64,000 nt of DNA from contig NZ_ABCF01000001.1 in the NCBI RefSeq assembly GCF_000181495.1, positions 1 through 64,000 of the forward strand, read 5' to 3'. Positions 26,043-34,103 of this stretch are shown here, piece by piece. This stretch comes from Bacillus sp. SG-1 (GTDB lineage: Bacteria > Bacillota > Bacilli > Bacillales > Bacillaceae_B). The position numbers and the translations under genes were made by a program. Positions within the stretch are counted from its first letter, which is position 1. Each line of letters opens with the position of its first letter. A model generated the notes under the pieces. It did no database searches. It saw only the letters and a list, made by a program, of their open reading frames with translations, and had not been told where the DNA came from.

Positions 26043-27011
26043 GTGCCAAAGAAAAAAGTACTGCTTTTTTCTGATTTCGGAGTGGATGATGTCATAGCTG
26101 TTCTTTATGCATTATACACTGAAGAAATTGAAATCGTTGGAATCGTCGCTGATTATGGAAATGTCTCCAAACAAACTGCATTACAGAATGTTAAGTTTCT
26201 TCAGAGTTTGACAGAAACGTCGAGACCTATTATAGGCGGTGCGGTTGCCCCTCTTACAGGAGACCTCCCGGAATATTTTCCGGAGATTCACGGGATTGCA
26301 GGGTTAGGGCCGATTATTCCTGAAAATCATGCCAGTGATGAGTCTTTTATGGAAAACTTTTTTGAAGTAAAGGCAATGATCACTAAATATCAGCAGGATA
26401 TCACAATATACAGTGCAGGGAGGCTGACATCTTTGGCGACGGCCTTTATACTCTACCCGGAAACTATGAAGCTGGTAAAGGATATTTACATTATGGGAGG
26501 TGCGTTTGGGGTGCCGGGAAATGTCACCCCGGTTGCTGAAGCAAATATTTATGGTGATCCATATGCGGCTAATATTGTGTTGAAGCTCTCTCCAAAACCT
26601 GCTTACATCATTCCGTTGGATGTAACCAAATATGCAATCTTCACTCCAGAAATGATCAATGACCTTGATTTGTATTTTAAACAGACGGGGGATAAAGTGG
26701 GGGAGATCATAAAACCATTAGTTGACTATTATCAAAAGTTTTATAAGAAGACGTATCCGGATATTCAAGGCAGCCCTCTTCATGATCTGCTTGCCATGTG
26801 GGCGTTAAAGCCGGATTCAGAAATCGAATATGTTCAAGTGCCGGTCAGTATTGAAGTGAATATTGGGAATACGTTTGGACAAAGTTCGGGAGATTTCAGG
26901 GCCATCGCAGAGAAAGAAGATTGGAGAGTTCATAACGTGGCTGTTAATTTTAACTATCGAAACTTTATTGAAGATGTGTACGGTGCGTTTAAAAACCCTC
27001 CAAAGCGTTAA
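26043..27011 (+). CDS. Inosine/uridine-type nucleoside hydrolase
   Basis: 322 residues. The N-terminal calcium-binding signature is LLFSDFGVDDVIAVLYAL (D-x-x-x-D-D type), with IYSAGRLTSLA and YIMGGAFGVPGNVTPVAEANIYGDP further on. These enzymes split ribonucleosides into base and ribose for salvage. GTG start at 26043 after TAGGAG. Substrate preference is not readable. Confidence 0.9.
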   Translation: MPKKKVLLFSDFGVDDVIAVLYALYTEEIEIVGIVADYGNVSKQTALQNVKFLQSLTETSRPIIGGAVAPLTGDLPEYFPEIHGIAGLGPIIPENHASDESFMENFFEVKAMITKYQQDITIYSAGRLTSLATAFILYPETMKLVKDIYIMGGAFGVPGNVTPVAEANIYGDPYAANIVLKLSPKPAYIIPLDVTKYAIFTPEMINDLDLYFKQTGDKVGEIIKPLVDYYQKFYKKTYPDIQGSPLHDLLAMWALKPDSEIEYVQVPVSIEVNIGNTFGQSSGDFRAIAEKEDWRVHNVAVNFNYRNFIEDVYGAFKNPPKR

Positions 27012-27112
27012 AAATTATAGCTATATCCAAATAGTAGGCATGTGTAAAAGAATCGGACTTAGAGAAGCTCTCATGATATAATGTTATTAAAAAATGAGAG
27101 GAGATGATTCTT

Positions 27113-27940
27113 ATGAAAAATATGCTCTTCTCTCTCTTTTTAATCATGTTGCTCATTTCCGGGTGTTCCGGTTCAGGGATAATCTCGCACCAAAAAGTTA
27201 CACACACTCTGATCCAGAAAGAGCAGCCACCGGTTGACTTTATCCCTAAGACTATAAATATCGTATCCGTCGGCGATTCATTGACACAAGGAGTCGGTGA
27301 CAGCACAAAAAGCGGCGGATATGTTCCTTATCTTGAGGAAAGCCTGGAAGACCTGAGTGCTGTTAAGGATGCACAATTCTCGAATTTTGGTGTGAAGGGA
27401 AATCGAACTGATCAGTTATTAAAGCGGTTGAAAAACGAAGACATTAAAGGGGCCATTGAAGGCTCTGACCTGGTTTTCATCACGATTGGCGGCAATGATG
27501 TCATGAAAGTGTTCAAAGAGAACATTTATGACTTAAACCTGGCTGTGTTTAATGATGAAATGCTCAAATACAGGGACAGACTTCGTGAAATCATGTCACT
27601 GATCCGCTCCTACAATCCCGAGACAGGAATAGTCTTAATAGGCATCTATAATCCTTTCAATACCTGGTTTTCCGAGATTAAAGAGGTTGATGAAATCATC
27701 TTGAATTGGAACCGGTTGAGTGAAGATGTGCTTGCAAGGTATGAAAGGACAGCCTTTATTACAATAAATGATATCTTTATTGAAGGTAAAGAAAGCCTCC
27801 TTTTTGAGGAGGACTACTTTCATCCCAATGATCAAGGATATGAGTTAATGGCAGAGAGAATGTTTGAGGAGTTAACGGAACGGGAAACGTTAGCAGAACT
27901 AACTCAAAATGAATTCATTGTCAGGGAAGAGGGGCTTTAA
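27113..27940 (+). CDS. ypmR: GDSL-type lipase/esterase lipoprotein
   Basis: 275 residues, SGNH hydrolase. Lipoprotein signal ending LLISGCSG, then block I VSVGDSLTQGVGD (nucleophile Ser), block III ITIGGNDVMKVF (Gly, Asn) and block V DYFHPNDQGYELMA (Asp, His). Acts outside the membrane on an unknown ester. ATG at 27113 follows AGAGGAG. Directly followed by ypmS, as in B. subtilis. Confidence 0.92.
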   Translation: MKNMLFSLFLIMLLISGCSGSGIISHQKVTHTLIQKEQPPVDFIPKTINIVSVGDSLTQGVGDSTKSGGYVPYLEESLEDLSAVKDAQFSNFGVKGNRTDQLLKRLKNEDIKGAIEGSDLVFITIGGNDVMKVFKENIYDLNLAVFNDEMLKYRDRLREIMSLIRSYNPETGIVLIGIYNPFNTWFSEIKEVDEIILNWNRLSEDVLARYERTAFITINDIFIEGKESLLFEEDYFHPNDQGYELMAERMFEELTERETLAELTQNEFIVREEGL

Positions 27941-27941
27941 T

Positions 27942-28520
27942 ATGAGAAACAGATGGAAGGCAGGCTTTTTTACTCTTCTGGGACTTAACATTTTGGTGAT
28001 TCTGGGTGCTGCCGTTTTGTTGATGATTCCGTTAGAAGATGATGAGCTGTCTGAGAATAATTCTGAAGAGAGAGAAAATGTCGCTTTCCAAATAAGAGCG
28101 GCCAAAGATGATTTAAATCAAATGATAGACCACTATATTCAAGAAGAAGGATACAAAGGACCTGTGAATTATTCAGTGGTTCTAAATGACAATGTGGAAC
28201 TCAATGGATCAGTTCCGGTCTTTACCAGTGAAATTAATTTCAAGATGACCTTTGAAGCTAAGGCTCTTGAGAACGGAGACTTGCTGCTGAAACAAAACTC
28301 CATTTCAGTAGGTGCATTAAAGCTGCCAGTGTCACACGTCCTGAAAATCATTAGAGATTCATACAATTTTCCTGAATGGGTCAAAATCCAGCCAAATGAT
28401 GAACTGATTTATGTATCTCTTCAAAACCTGGAAATGAAGAGTGATTTACAAGTCAGGGCAGAAAAATTCGACCTGAAAAATGATGATATCGTGTTCAACA
28501 TGCTTGTTCCGGTTGATTAA
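27942..28520 (+). CDS. ypmS: YpmS family membrane-anchored protein
   Basis: 192 residues (DUF2140). One N-terminal membrane helix (about 7-29, FFTLLGLNILVILGAAVLL), then an extracellular alpha/beta domain. Start is one base after the ypmR stop, with AGAGGGGC upstream, so the two are co-expressed. Function unknown; pairing with an SGNH hydrolase suggests a shared cell-surface task. Confidence 0.87.
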   Translation: MRNRWKAGFFTLLGLNILVILGAAVLLMIPLEDDELSENNSEERENVAFQIRAAKDDLNQMIDHYIQEEGYKGPVNYSVVLNDNVELNGSVPVFTSEINFKMTFEAKALENGDLLLKQNSISVGALKLPVSHVLKIIRDSYNFPEWVKIQPNDELIYVSLQNLEMKSDLQVRAEKFDLKNDDIVFNMLVPVD

Positions 28521-28691
28521 AATTGATTATTAGGGATTGTTCGTGAAACCCAACGTTCAAAAAAGAATTGGATATGATCATATGAAGTGGCCATGAGACA
28601 CACTAATTTCAAAAAAGAAGAAAAAATGGCCTTATAAGGGTTCCTGGGCCACTCTAGTTCTAAATAAGTAATATAAGTGGTCTTCCACATT

Positions 28692-28743
28692 AAAAATTGT
28701 CCTGTAAATTGTCTGCTCAGACAAAACACAGGACAGTTTTTTA
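28692..28743. terminator. Terminator of the DUF4397 gene
   Basis: TTGTCCTGT pairs with ACACAGGACA, with an inner TCTG/CAGA stem; T-rich on the minus side (TTTTTAA). Confidence 0.8.
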
Positions 28744-28758
28744 TACCGCACACTATTT

Positions 28759-29496
28759 TCAACCCTTGACCATGAGTACTTCCAATTCCGGGGTCTCACC
28801 CAGAAGGCCAACAGCAAAGATGGTATAGGCCTGATTCGGTTTCAATGCGACATTCGGGAGGGCCAATGCCACATCCTTCGTGCCGGCTGCTCTGACTTCA
28901 AGGTTTACGGTCATAGGAGTAAGGCCGAGATAATCCGTTGCCTGCTTAAAAGAAACTTTAGGGAAAATCACATCTCCCTTTTTAACAGCAATATCTACAG
29001 CAGGAGCATTCGGAGACAAATGAATGAATCGTACCTTGGTCTCGCCTGATGGAACGAACGGATCGGTTATAAATGGGAGCAGCTGCAGCTTGTTGCCTTT
29101 CCCGACTGCTGCAAGGGTATAAATTTTTCCTGACTCAACCGTTACCCTTTTGCTGATGACCGTGCTCACACTCGTACCTGCAGGGTAGATATCAATATGG
29201 TATTTGCCCGCAGGCAATGCCATAAATTCACTAATGTCTTTGAATGCTAAATTGCCCAACGCTTTAGTTCCGTTTACATACACGTCTACATTTGGTGCAT
29301 CTGGTACCGCATGAAGTACTCTGACCTGGGCAGGCCTAGACTGCTGGCGGTCCCTTGTACCATAAATGGCTTTTTGCATATTCTTTAAGTGTTTATGGTA
29401 GTAATGTATGTGAAGTCTTGGATCGGAGTATTTATAATACATGGATAACAAATCATACATAGCAGCTTTTTGAAGGTAGGGTTCTCTGTGCGTCAT
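28759..29496 (-). CDS. DUF4397 domain protein
   Basis: 245 residues. After an ~45-residue basic helical N-terminus come two DUF4397 modules: VRVLHAVPDAPNVDVYVNG and VRFIHLSPNAPAVDIAVK, each an immunoglobulin-like beta fold. No signal peptide is seen, unusual because many DUF4397 proteins are exported. GGAGAGAG precedes the ATG. Function unknown; a spore or surface role is possible. Confidence 0.87.
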   Translation of the reverse strand: MTHREPYLQKAAMYDLLSMYYKYSDPRLHIHYYHKHLKNMQKAIYGTRDRQQSRPAQVRVLHAVPDAPNVDVYVNGTKALGNLAFKDISEFMALPAGKYHIDIYPAGTSVSTVISKRVTVESGKIYTLAAVGKGNKLQLLPFITDPFVPSGETKVRFIHLSPNAPAVDIAVKKGDVIFPKVSFKQATDYLGLTPMTVNLEVRAAGTKDVALALPNVALKPNQAYTIFAVGLLGETPELEVLMVKG

Positions 29497-29637
29497 TTAT
29501 CTCTCTCCTATATTTAAATTTACTTCAATACACTATGCAGGAGAGGAGAAATTGGTGAAAACACCTATTTTCATTAGATTTCTTCACGTTACCCAGGATT
29601 CTGGAAAGCAAATAACAAATCTTACTTCAAAAACCTA

Positions 29638-29666
29638 TTGCGATTCTTGGAAGATTGATCCATAAT
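29638..29666 (+). promoter_or_regulatory. SigA-type promoter of the leader-rsgA unit
   Basis: TTGCGA, 17-nt spacer, CATAAT, about 33 nt before the leader peptide start. Confidence 0.55.
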
Positions 29667-29698
29667 AGTATTAACAAAAAGAAAGCAGGTGATGTGTT

Positions 29699-29776
29699 AT
29701 GAGTAACTCTAAATTGTATGTTGCAGCTGATACCAATGACACGGCCTGCCTTCTATGTGCGGATATATCTTTTTAA
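29699..29776 (+). CDS. Putative 25-residue leader peptide
   Basis: Micro-ORF reading MSNSKLYVAADTNDTACLLC and ending ADISF, with AAAGCAGGTGATG as ribosome binding site. It lies between a good promoter and a terminator in front of the RsgA paralogue. Codons for Asp-Thr-Ala (29738-29746, GACACGGCC) are exactly complementary to GGCCGTGTC (29831-29839) in the terminator, as expected if ribosome position on this ORF decided the RNA fold. Leader function is inferred. Confidence 0.5.
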   Translation: MSNSKLYVAADTNDTACLLCADISF

Positions 29777-29824
29777 CCAGTTAAGAGTAAATCATCTGAA
29801 CTGTTTTCTTTGATATGCATAATG

Positions 29825-29857
29825 AACCATGGCCGTGTCGGATGCCATGGTTTTTTT
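29825..29857 (+). terminator. Candidate attenuator terminator before the rsgA paralogue
   Basis: Perfect 9-bp stem AACCATGGC / GCCATGGTT, 10-nt loop, seven T. It precedes the gene's ribosome binding site (AGGAGG at 29889-29894). Part of the stem and loop can pair instead with the leader ORF. Confidence 0.75.
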
Positions 29858-29900
29858 GCGTAAAATTATTCCGGATACGGATACATTAGGAGGAAACAGT

Positions 29901-30940
29901 TTGAACAAATTACAGACGATTTTTCAAGAAAGAATCAATCAATTAAATGATAAGTTGCTCGAGGTGGGACGGGTAACTTCCCAGCAAAAGGGGGTATATA
30001 TGCTTGTGTCTCTCTACGGTGAATATCAAGCAAAGCTGACGGGGAAGTTTCATTATCAGGCACAGACCACTGATGAATTGCCAGCGGTTGGTGATTGGGT
30101 GGCATTTAAGGCTTTGGATAATAGGCAGGCAATGATTGAAAAAGTGCTGCCCCGAAATAGTAAGTTTTCAAGAAAGAAAGCCGGAGATGAAGCGGAAGAG
30201 CAAATCATCGCTGCCAATATAGATTATTTATTCATTGTGTCGTCATTGAACGGAGACCTAAACCTGAACAGGCTGGAAAGATACTTGCTGCTTTGTTGGG
30301 AGAGCGGGGCAAGTCCTGTGATTATTCTGAGCAAAATGGATTTATGTGAAAACCTGCCGGAAAAATTATCAGAAGTTGAAACCATTGCGATGGGTGTGCC
30401 GGTTTTTCCCGTTTCTTCACTAGACAAAAGAGGAATGGATCAGCTCGATCCCTATTTATCGGAAGGAAAAACAGTAGCATTAGTGGGATCTTCCGGTGTA
30501 GGCAAATCTACACTGCTTAACAGCTTAACTGGCAAGAGCTTGCAGGCTGTAAAAGAAATTAGAGAGAAGGACAGCAAAGGCAAACACACGACTACACACA
30601 GGGAAATGTTCTGCTAGGAGATGGTGCTTTCATTATTGATACTCCTGGAATGAGGGAGCTGCAAATGTGGGAAGGCAACGAAGGAATTTCTACTCAGTTT
30701 AATGATGTTGAAGAATTTGCTCAACTTTGCCGGTTTCGTGATTGCAGCCATGAAGATGAACCTCACTGCGCGATAAGAAAAGCTATTGAAGAAGGCGGTT
30801 TGTCAGAAGAAAGATACAGGAGCTATCAAAAGCTGTTGAGGGAAATTGAATACTCCAAGAGAAGAGCGGACAAGAGACTGCAATCATTGGAAAGAAAAAA
30901 GTGGAAGAACATCGGCCAAAATAGAGTCAGCCGCAGATAA
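29901..30940 (+). pseudogene. RsgA-type ribosome assembly GTPase paralogue, frameshifted
   Basis: Circularly permuted GTPase of the RsgA/YjeQ family. TTG at 29901 follows AGGAGG. Visible: OB domain, NxxD-type SKMD, P-loop GSSGVGKST, KGKHTTTHRE, then after the break IDTPGMRELQ and the zinc region CRFRDCSHEDEPHC. At 30609-30617 the frame reads TTC TGC TAG; one lost base (TTC CTG CTA expected) stops it, and the remainder continues in the -1 frame to 30940. The site has no slippery heptamer, so this is a deletion or a sequencing error. Otherwise full length (~347 residues) and undegraded, so recent. Confidence 0.88.
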
Positions 30941-31029
30941 ATCTAATTCTTTTACCTCTTATCAAATAAACGTTAGAATTATGCAATAAAGGGAATATTG
31001 TAATGGAGAACAATGAAAGGATGAGAGTG

Positions 31030-31572
31030 ATGAAGGAAACTTCCGAGACACGGAAAGCGACATTTGCAGGCGGCTGCTTTTGGTGCATGGTTCAGCCGTT
31101 TGAAGAAATGCCGGGGATAATCAAGGTGGTTTCGGGCTATACTGGCGGCCACAAAGCGAATCCGACTTATCGTGAAGTATGTACGGAAACAACCGGCCAC
31201 TATGAAGCCGTTCAAATCACCTACAATCCGGAAACGTTTCCGTATGAGAAACTGCTGGAGCTTTACTGGCAGCAAATAGATCCCACCGATCCAGGCGGAC
31301 AGTTCTTTGACCGAGGTGAATCTTATACAACTGCGATATTTTATCATGATGAAGAACAACGTCTGGCAGCAGAAAAGTCGAAAGAAGATCTCGAGAAGAG
31401 CAAGAAGTTTTCAAAACCGATTGTGACCAAGATCCTGCCGGCAAAAGAGTTTTTCGAAGCCGAAGAATATCATCAACAGTACCATAAGAAGAATCCTTCT
31501 CATTATCAAAGGTACAGCATAGGCTCAGGTAGAAAAGCGTTCATTCAAGAGCATTGGGGGGAGCAGAAATGA
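31030..31572 (+). CDS. msrA: Peptide methionine-(S)-S-oxide reductase
   Basis: Repairs S-sulfoxides of methionine. 180 residues; the catalytic cysteine is in [14 protein letters not shown], then [25 protein letters not shown] and [16 protein letters not shown], all family blocks. ATG at 31030 is chosen (AAAGGATGAG upstream); an in-frame ATG at 31003 is less well placed. The stop overlaps msrB (ATGA). Confidence 0.96.
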   Translation: MKETSETRKATFAGGCFWCMVQPFEEMPGIIKVVSGYTGGHKANPTYREVCTETTGHYEAVQITYNPETFPYEKLLELYWQQIDPTDPGGQFFDRGESYTTAIFYHDEEQRLAAEKSKEDLEKSKKFSKPIVTKILPAKEFFEAEEYHQQYHKKNPSHYQRYSIGSGRKAFIQEHWGEQK

Positions 31573-31994
31573 AAAAAGAAGACTTGAAAAAAGAACTGAC
31601 ACCGATGCAGTATGAAGTGACCCAAAACAATGGAACGGAACCGCCTTTCAAAAATGAATACTGGGATGAGTTCGGCGATGGAATTTATGTGGATATTGTT
31701 TCCGGCGAGCCCTTATTCAGCAGTAAAGACAAGTACGATGCAGGGTGCGGATGGCCGAGTTTCACAAAGCCCATCACTGAAGAAGAGGTCAAAGAAAAAA
31801 TGGATTACAGCCATTTCATGGTGAGAAAGGAAGTCAGAAGCAAGTCTGGCGATTCTCACTTGGGACATGTGTTCGATGACGGGCCAGGGCCGACAAAGCT
31901 CAGATATTGCATTAATTCAGCGGCTTTAAGATTTATTCCAAAGGAAAACCTTGAAAAAGAAGGATATGGAGAATATAATAAACTTTTTGATTAA
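31569..31994 (+). CDS. msrB: Peptide methionine-(R)-S-oxide reductase
   Basis: Repairs R-sulfoxides, complementing msrA in the same operon. 141 residues; the catalytic cysteine is in [12 protein letters not shown] and an upstream block is [11 protein letters not shown]. The paired CxxC zinc sites of some MsrB proteins are absent, as in B. subtilis. GGGGGGAGC precedes the ATG. Confidence 0.96.
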   Translation: MKKEDLKKELTPMQYEVTQNNGTEPPFKNEYWDEFGDGIYVDIVSGEPLFSSKDKYDAGCGWPSFTKPITEEEVKEKMDYSHFMVRKEVRSKSGDSHLGHVFDDGPGPTKLRYCINSAALRFIPKENLEKEGYGEYNKLFD

Positions 31995-32063
31995 GATTGT
32001 GAAAGTGGAACAGTATCACACATTATCTCTAACAAACTAAGGTAAGAAGAAAGGCTGATAACA

Positions 32064-32564
32064 ATGCTAAAGAAACTATTCGGAAAAAAAGAAGAAGCAC
32101 CAACGTCCATCAACGTTCATTCACCGCTCACTGGAAAAATGTTGAGTCTTGATGAAGTGCCGGATCCGGTCTTCTCTCAAAAAATGATGGGCGATGGAAT
32201 TGCCATTGACCCGGCTGAAGGAAAAGTCGTTTCGCCTGTTGACGGTGAAATCATTCAAGTATTTCCAACAAAACACGCGGTTGGAATCAAAGCTAAAAAT
32301 GGAGCGGAAATCTTGATCCATATTGGACTGGAAACAGTATCGATGAACGGGGAAGGTTTTGAAGCCCACGTTTCTGAAGGTAAGAAAGTAAAGGTTGGAG
32401 ATCCTCTAGTAACATTCGATATGGATCTTGTAAAAGAAAAAGCAAAAAGTACAATCACCCCCGTCATCCTTACGAATGGAGATGACTTCGGAGATATCAA
32501 AAAAGAAGAAGCTGGAGTTGTAACTGCTGGACAAAGCCAGGTTATGACGATTGCTGTAAAATAA
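32064..32564 (+). CDS. ypqE: PTS glucose-type EIIA protein
   Basis: 166 residues, a free-standing EIIA-Glc-type phosphocarrier: SPVDGEIIQVFPTKHAVGIK with the first His and AEILIHIGLETVSMNGEGF with the phosphorylated His. It would pass phosphate from HPr to a sugar permease. Follows msrAB by 69 nt with GGTAAGAAGAAAGG upstream. Matches YpqE in size and position; the sugar is unknown. Confidence 0.9.
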   Translation: MLKKLFGKKEEAPTSINVHSPLTGKMLSLDEVPDPVFSQKMMGDGIAIDPAEGKVVSPVDGEIIQVFPTKHAVGIKAKNGAEILIHIGLETVSMNGEGFEAHVSEGKKVKVGDPLVTFDMDLVKEKAKSTITPVILTNGDDFGDIKKEEAGVVTAGQSQVMTIAVK

Positions 32565-32567
32565 GAG

Positions 32568-32595
32568 AAAAGAGCTGAGTGATCAGCTCTTTTTT
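32568..32595. terminator. Terminator overlapping the DUF502 gene 3' end
   Basis: AAAGAGCTG / CAGCTCTTT stem with T-run; it spans the last codons of the convergent gene. Confidence 0.75.
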
Positions 32596-33179
32596 ATATT
32601 CTTGCTATTTGAAGAAGTCATTCCACCGGAAAGGATGAATTTCATCGCATCCTCTGGACTGACGTCTATAATTTCAATCTCCTCTTTTGGAACCAAAAAG
32701 GTAAATCCGGCAACCTGGAATGTTTGCGGGATGTAGACAGCAGCATATTTTTCAAGCGGGCTGTGAAACAGCTCAAGCTGTTCAGAAGTAATGAACCCCA
32801 GTGATTTCATTCCCGTACCCGGAAGTGTAACCAGCGCTACCTTTGAAAATGATTTCTTTTCGCCAATAAACGAGTGGACTGTATCCTTAATAATGCTGTA
32901 TAGAGTTTTGACCAATGGGATTTTTGTCAGACCAAAGTCTAGAAGCTTGATGACTGATCCCGTAATAAATTTAGTGGAAAGCCAGCCCAAAAGTGTGATT
33001 AATACCACCGTCATTAATAAACCGATGCCTGGGATATAATGCTCATTGAAGTGTGGCTTCAGCAAATTTCCAAGCAGGCCGTCGAGGAAAATAAAAAGCT
33101 TGTAAACTACATAAATCACCAAGCCGATTGGCAAGATGGTCAACACACCATTAAGAAAATTTTTAATAAAGTACTTCAT
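32583..33179 (-). CDS. DUF502 membrane protein
   Basis: 198 residues with two N-terminal membrane helices (about 5-27 and 45-67) and a soluble C-terminal domain containing FFPLVKTLYSII-like and LVTLPGTGMKSLGFITSEQ blocks typical of DUF502. Function unknown. ATG at 33179 has AAGGAG 7 nt upstream; longer in-frame starts lack a site. Confidence 0.88.
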   Translation of the reverse strand: MKYFIKNFLNGVLTILPIGLVIYVVYKLFIFLDGLLGNLLKPHFNEHYIPGIGLLMTVVLITLLGWLSTKFITGSVIKLLDFGLTKIPLVKTLYSIIKDTVHSFIGEKKSFSKVALVTLPGTGMKSLGFITSEQLELFHSPLEKYAAVYIPQTFQVAGFTFLVPKEEIEIIDVSPEDAMKFILSGGMTSSNSKNIKKS

Positions 33180-33237
33180 TTCGGTTCTCCTTATCTCATT
33201 AGCTGTAGTGAAAGAACTCATTTGTCCATTACTAAAG

Positions 33238-33261
33238 ACAGAGCTATCTGTGCAGCTCTGT
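33238..33261. other. Perfect inverted repeat upstream of the DUF502 gene
   Basis: ACAGAGCT, 8-nt loop, AGCTCTGT, about 60 nt before the DUF502 start. Operator or RNA hairpin; no evidence to choose. Confidence 0.45.
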
Positions 33262-33356
33262 GGTAAGTATAATGCAAATTAGTGCTTTCGGAAAGACTGA
33301 GATTAACCGATTGTACTGGTCTGGCCTGTGGTGAATAACAATAAAACTGCTCTAGA

Positions 33357-33605
33357 GGACGATAAACTAGAAAAAGAGGAATTAAAGTCCTGTAGGAGGC
33401 CCGCTAAAGGACGTTAAATCAGAAAAAGTAAAATTAAAGTCTTATAGGAGCCCGTTAAAGGACGTTAAATCAGAAAAAGTAAAATTAAAGTCCTATAGGA
33501 GCCCGCTAAATGACGTTAAATCAGAAAAAGAGAAAATAAAGTCCTATAAACAGCCGCTAACGGAAGTTAAATTAGAAAAAGAGAAAAGAAAGTCCTACAA
33601 GCCAT
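33357..33605. repeat. Tandem repeat, five copies of 51-52 bp
   Basis: Units begin GGACGTTAAATCAGAAAAAG and end in AAAGTCCTATAGGAGCCCGC. Starts at about 33357, 33409, 33460, 33511 and 33562. Each holds the palindrome TCCTATAGGA (or variants). Outer copies are more diverged. The rest of the 33262-33808 spacer shows nothing. Confidence 0.85.
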
Positions 33606-33808
33606 TTCCTGCTCATAACGAAAAACCGAAACTCTTATATACGCCTCTAATGAATGAAAAACCGAAACGATTTTCCTTCCCAAAAAGTTGCACCCCCATC
33701 ACCCTGCAAACAAATTCACTCCCGCCTATTTTAGGCGAATGCATAAACACATTAGGCGCTTTTTACATACAGTAATGGTGAAGCAGAAAAAAATGAGGAG
33801 TGATTTGA

Positions 33809-33955
33809 ATGCACTACGGTTATGACGATTGTTGTTATGGTTACCCTGCAGCACCGGTAGCGGGTGTTGGTTATCATGGGGGATTTGCGTTGATTGTTGT
33901 GTTGTTTATTTTGTTAATCATCATCGGTGCAGTGTGCTACGCCCCTAAACATTAA
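33809..33955 (+). CDS. YjcZ family sporulation-type peptide
   Basis: 48 residues: a Tyr/Gly/Cys-rich start (MHYGYDDCCYGYPAAPVAGV) followed by one hydrophobic helix (FALIVVLFILLIIIGA), the layout of YjcZ-family proteins, made in sporulation. GAGGAG lies 6 nt before the ATG. A terminator follows. Confidence 0.82.
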   Translation: MHYGYDDCCYGYPAAPVAGVGYHGGFALIVVLFILLIIIGAVCYAPKH

Positions 33956-33985
33956 TCTAAACAGTTATAAATGAATAAAAACATG

Positions 33986-34014
33986 AAAGGCCGATAGTTT
34001 ATCGGTCTTTTTTT
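33986..34014 (+). terminator. Terminator after the YjcZ-like gene
   Basis: GGCCGATA-GTTT-ATCGGTCT then seven T. Confidence 0.8.
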
Positions 34015-34103
34015 CGTGAACTTTTTTTCCGTATGAAAGATTCGCCGTATTAAACATAAGTATTAGTAAGAGTAGAACTCCACTTAAATCAGGAGGGGGT
34101 TTC

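Noticed and set aside
29829..29900. Upstream ATG start for the RsgA paralogue at 29829
   Set aside because: It lies inside the terminator hairpin and has no ribosome binding site; TTG at 29901 follows AGGAGG.
30609..30660. Programmed -1 frameshift in the RsgA paralogue
   Set aside because: No X-XXY-YYZ heptamer or downstream pseudoknot is apparent; a one-base deletion explains it and RsgA is not known to be recoded.
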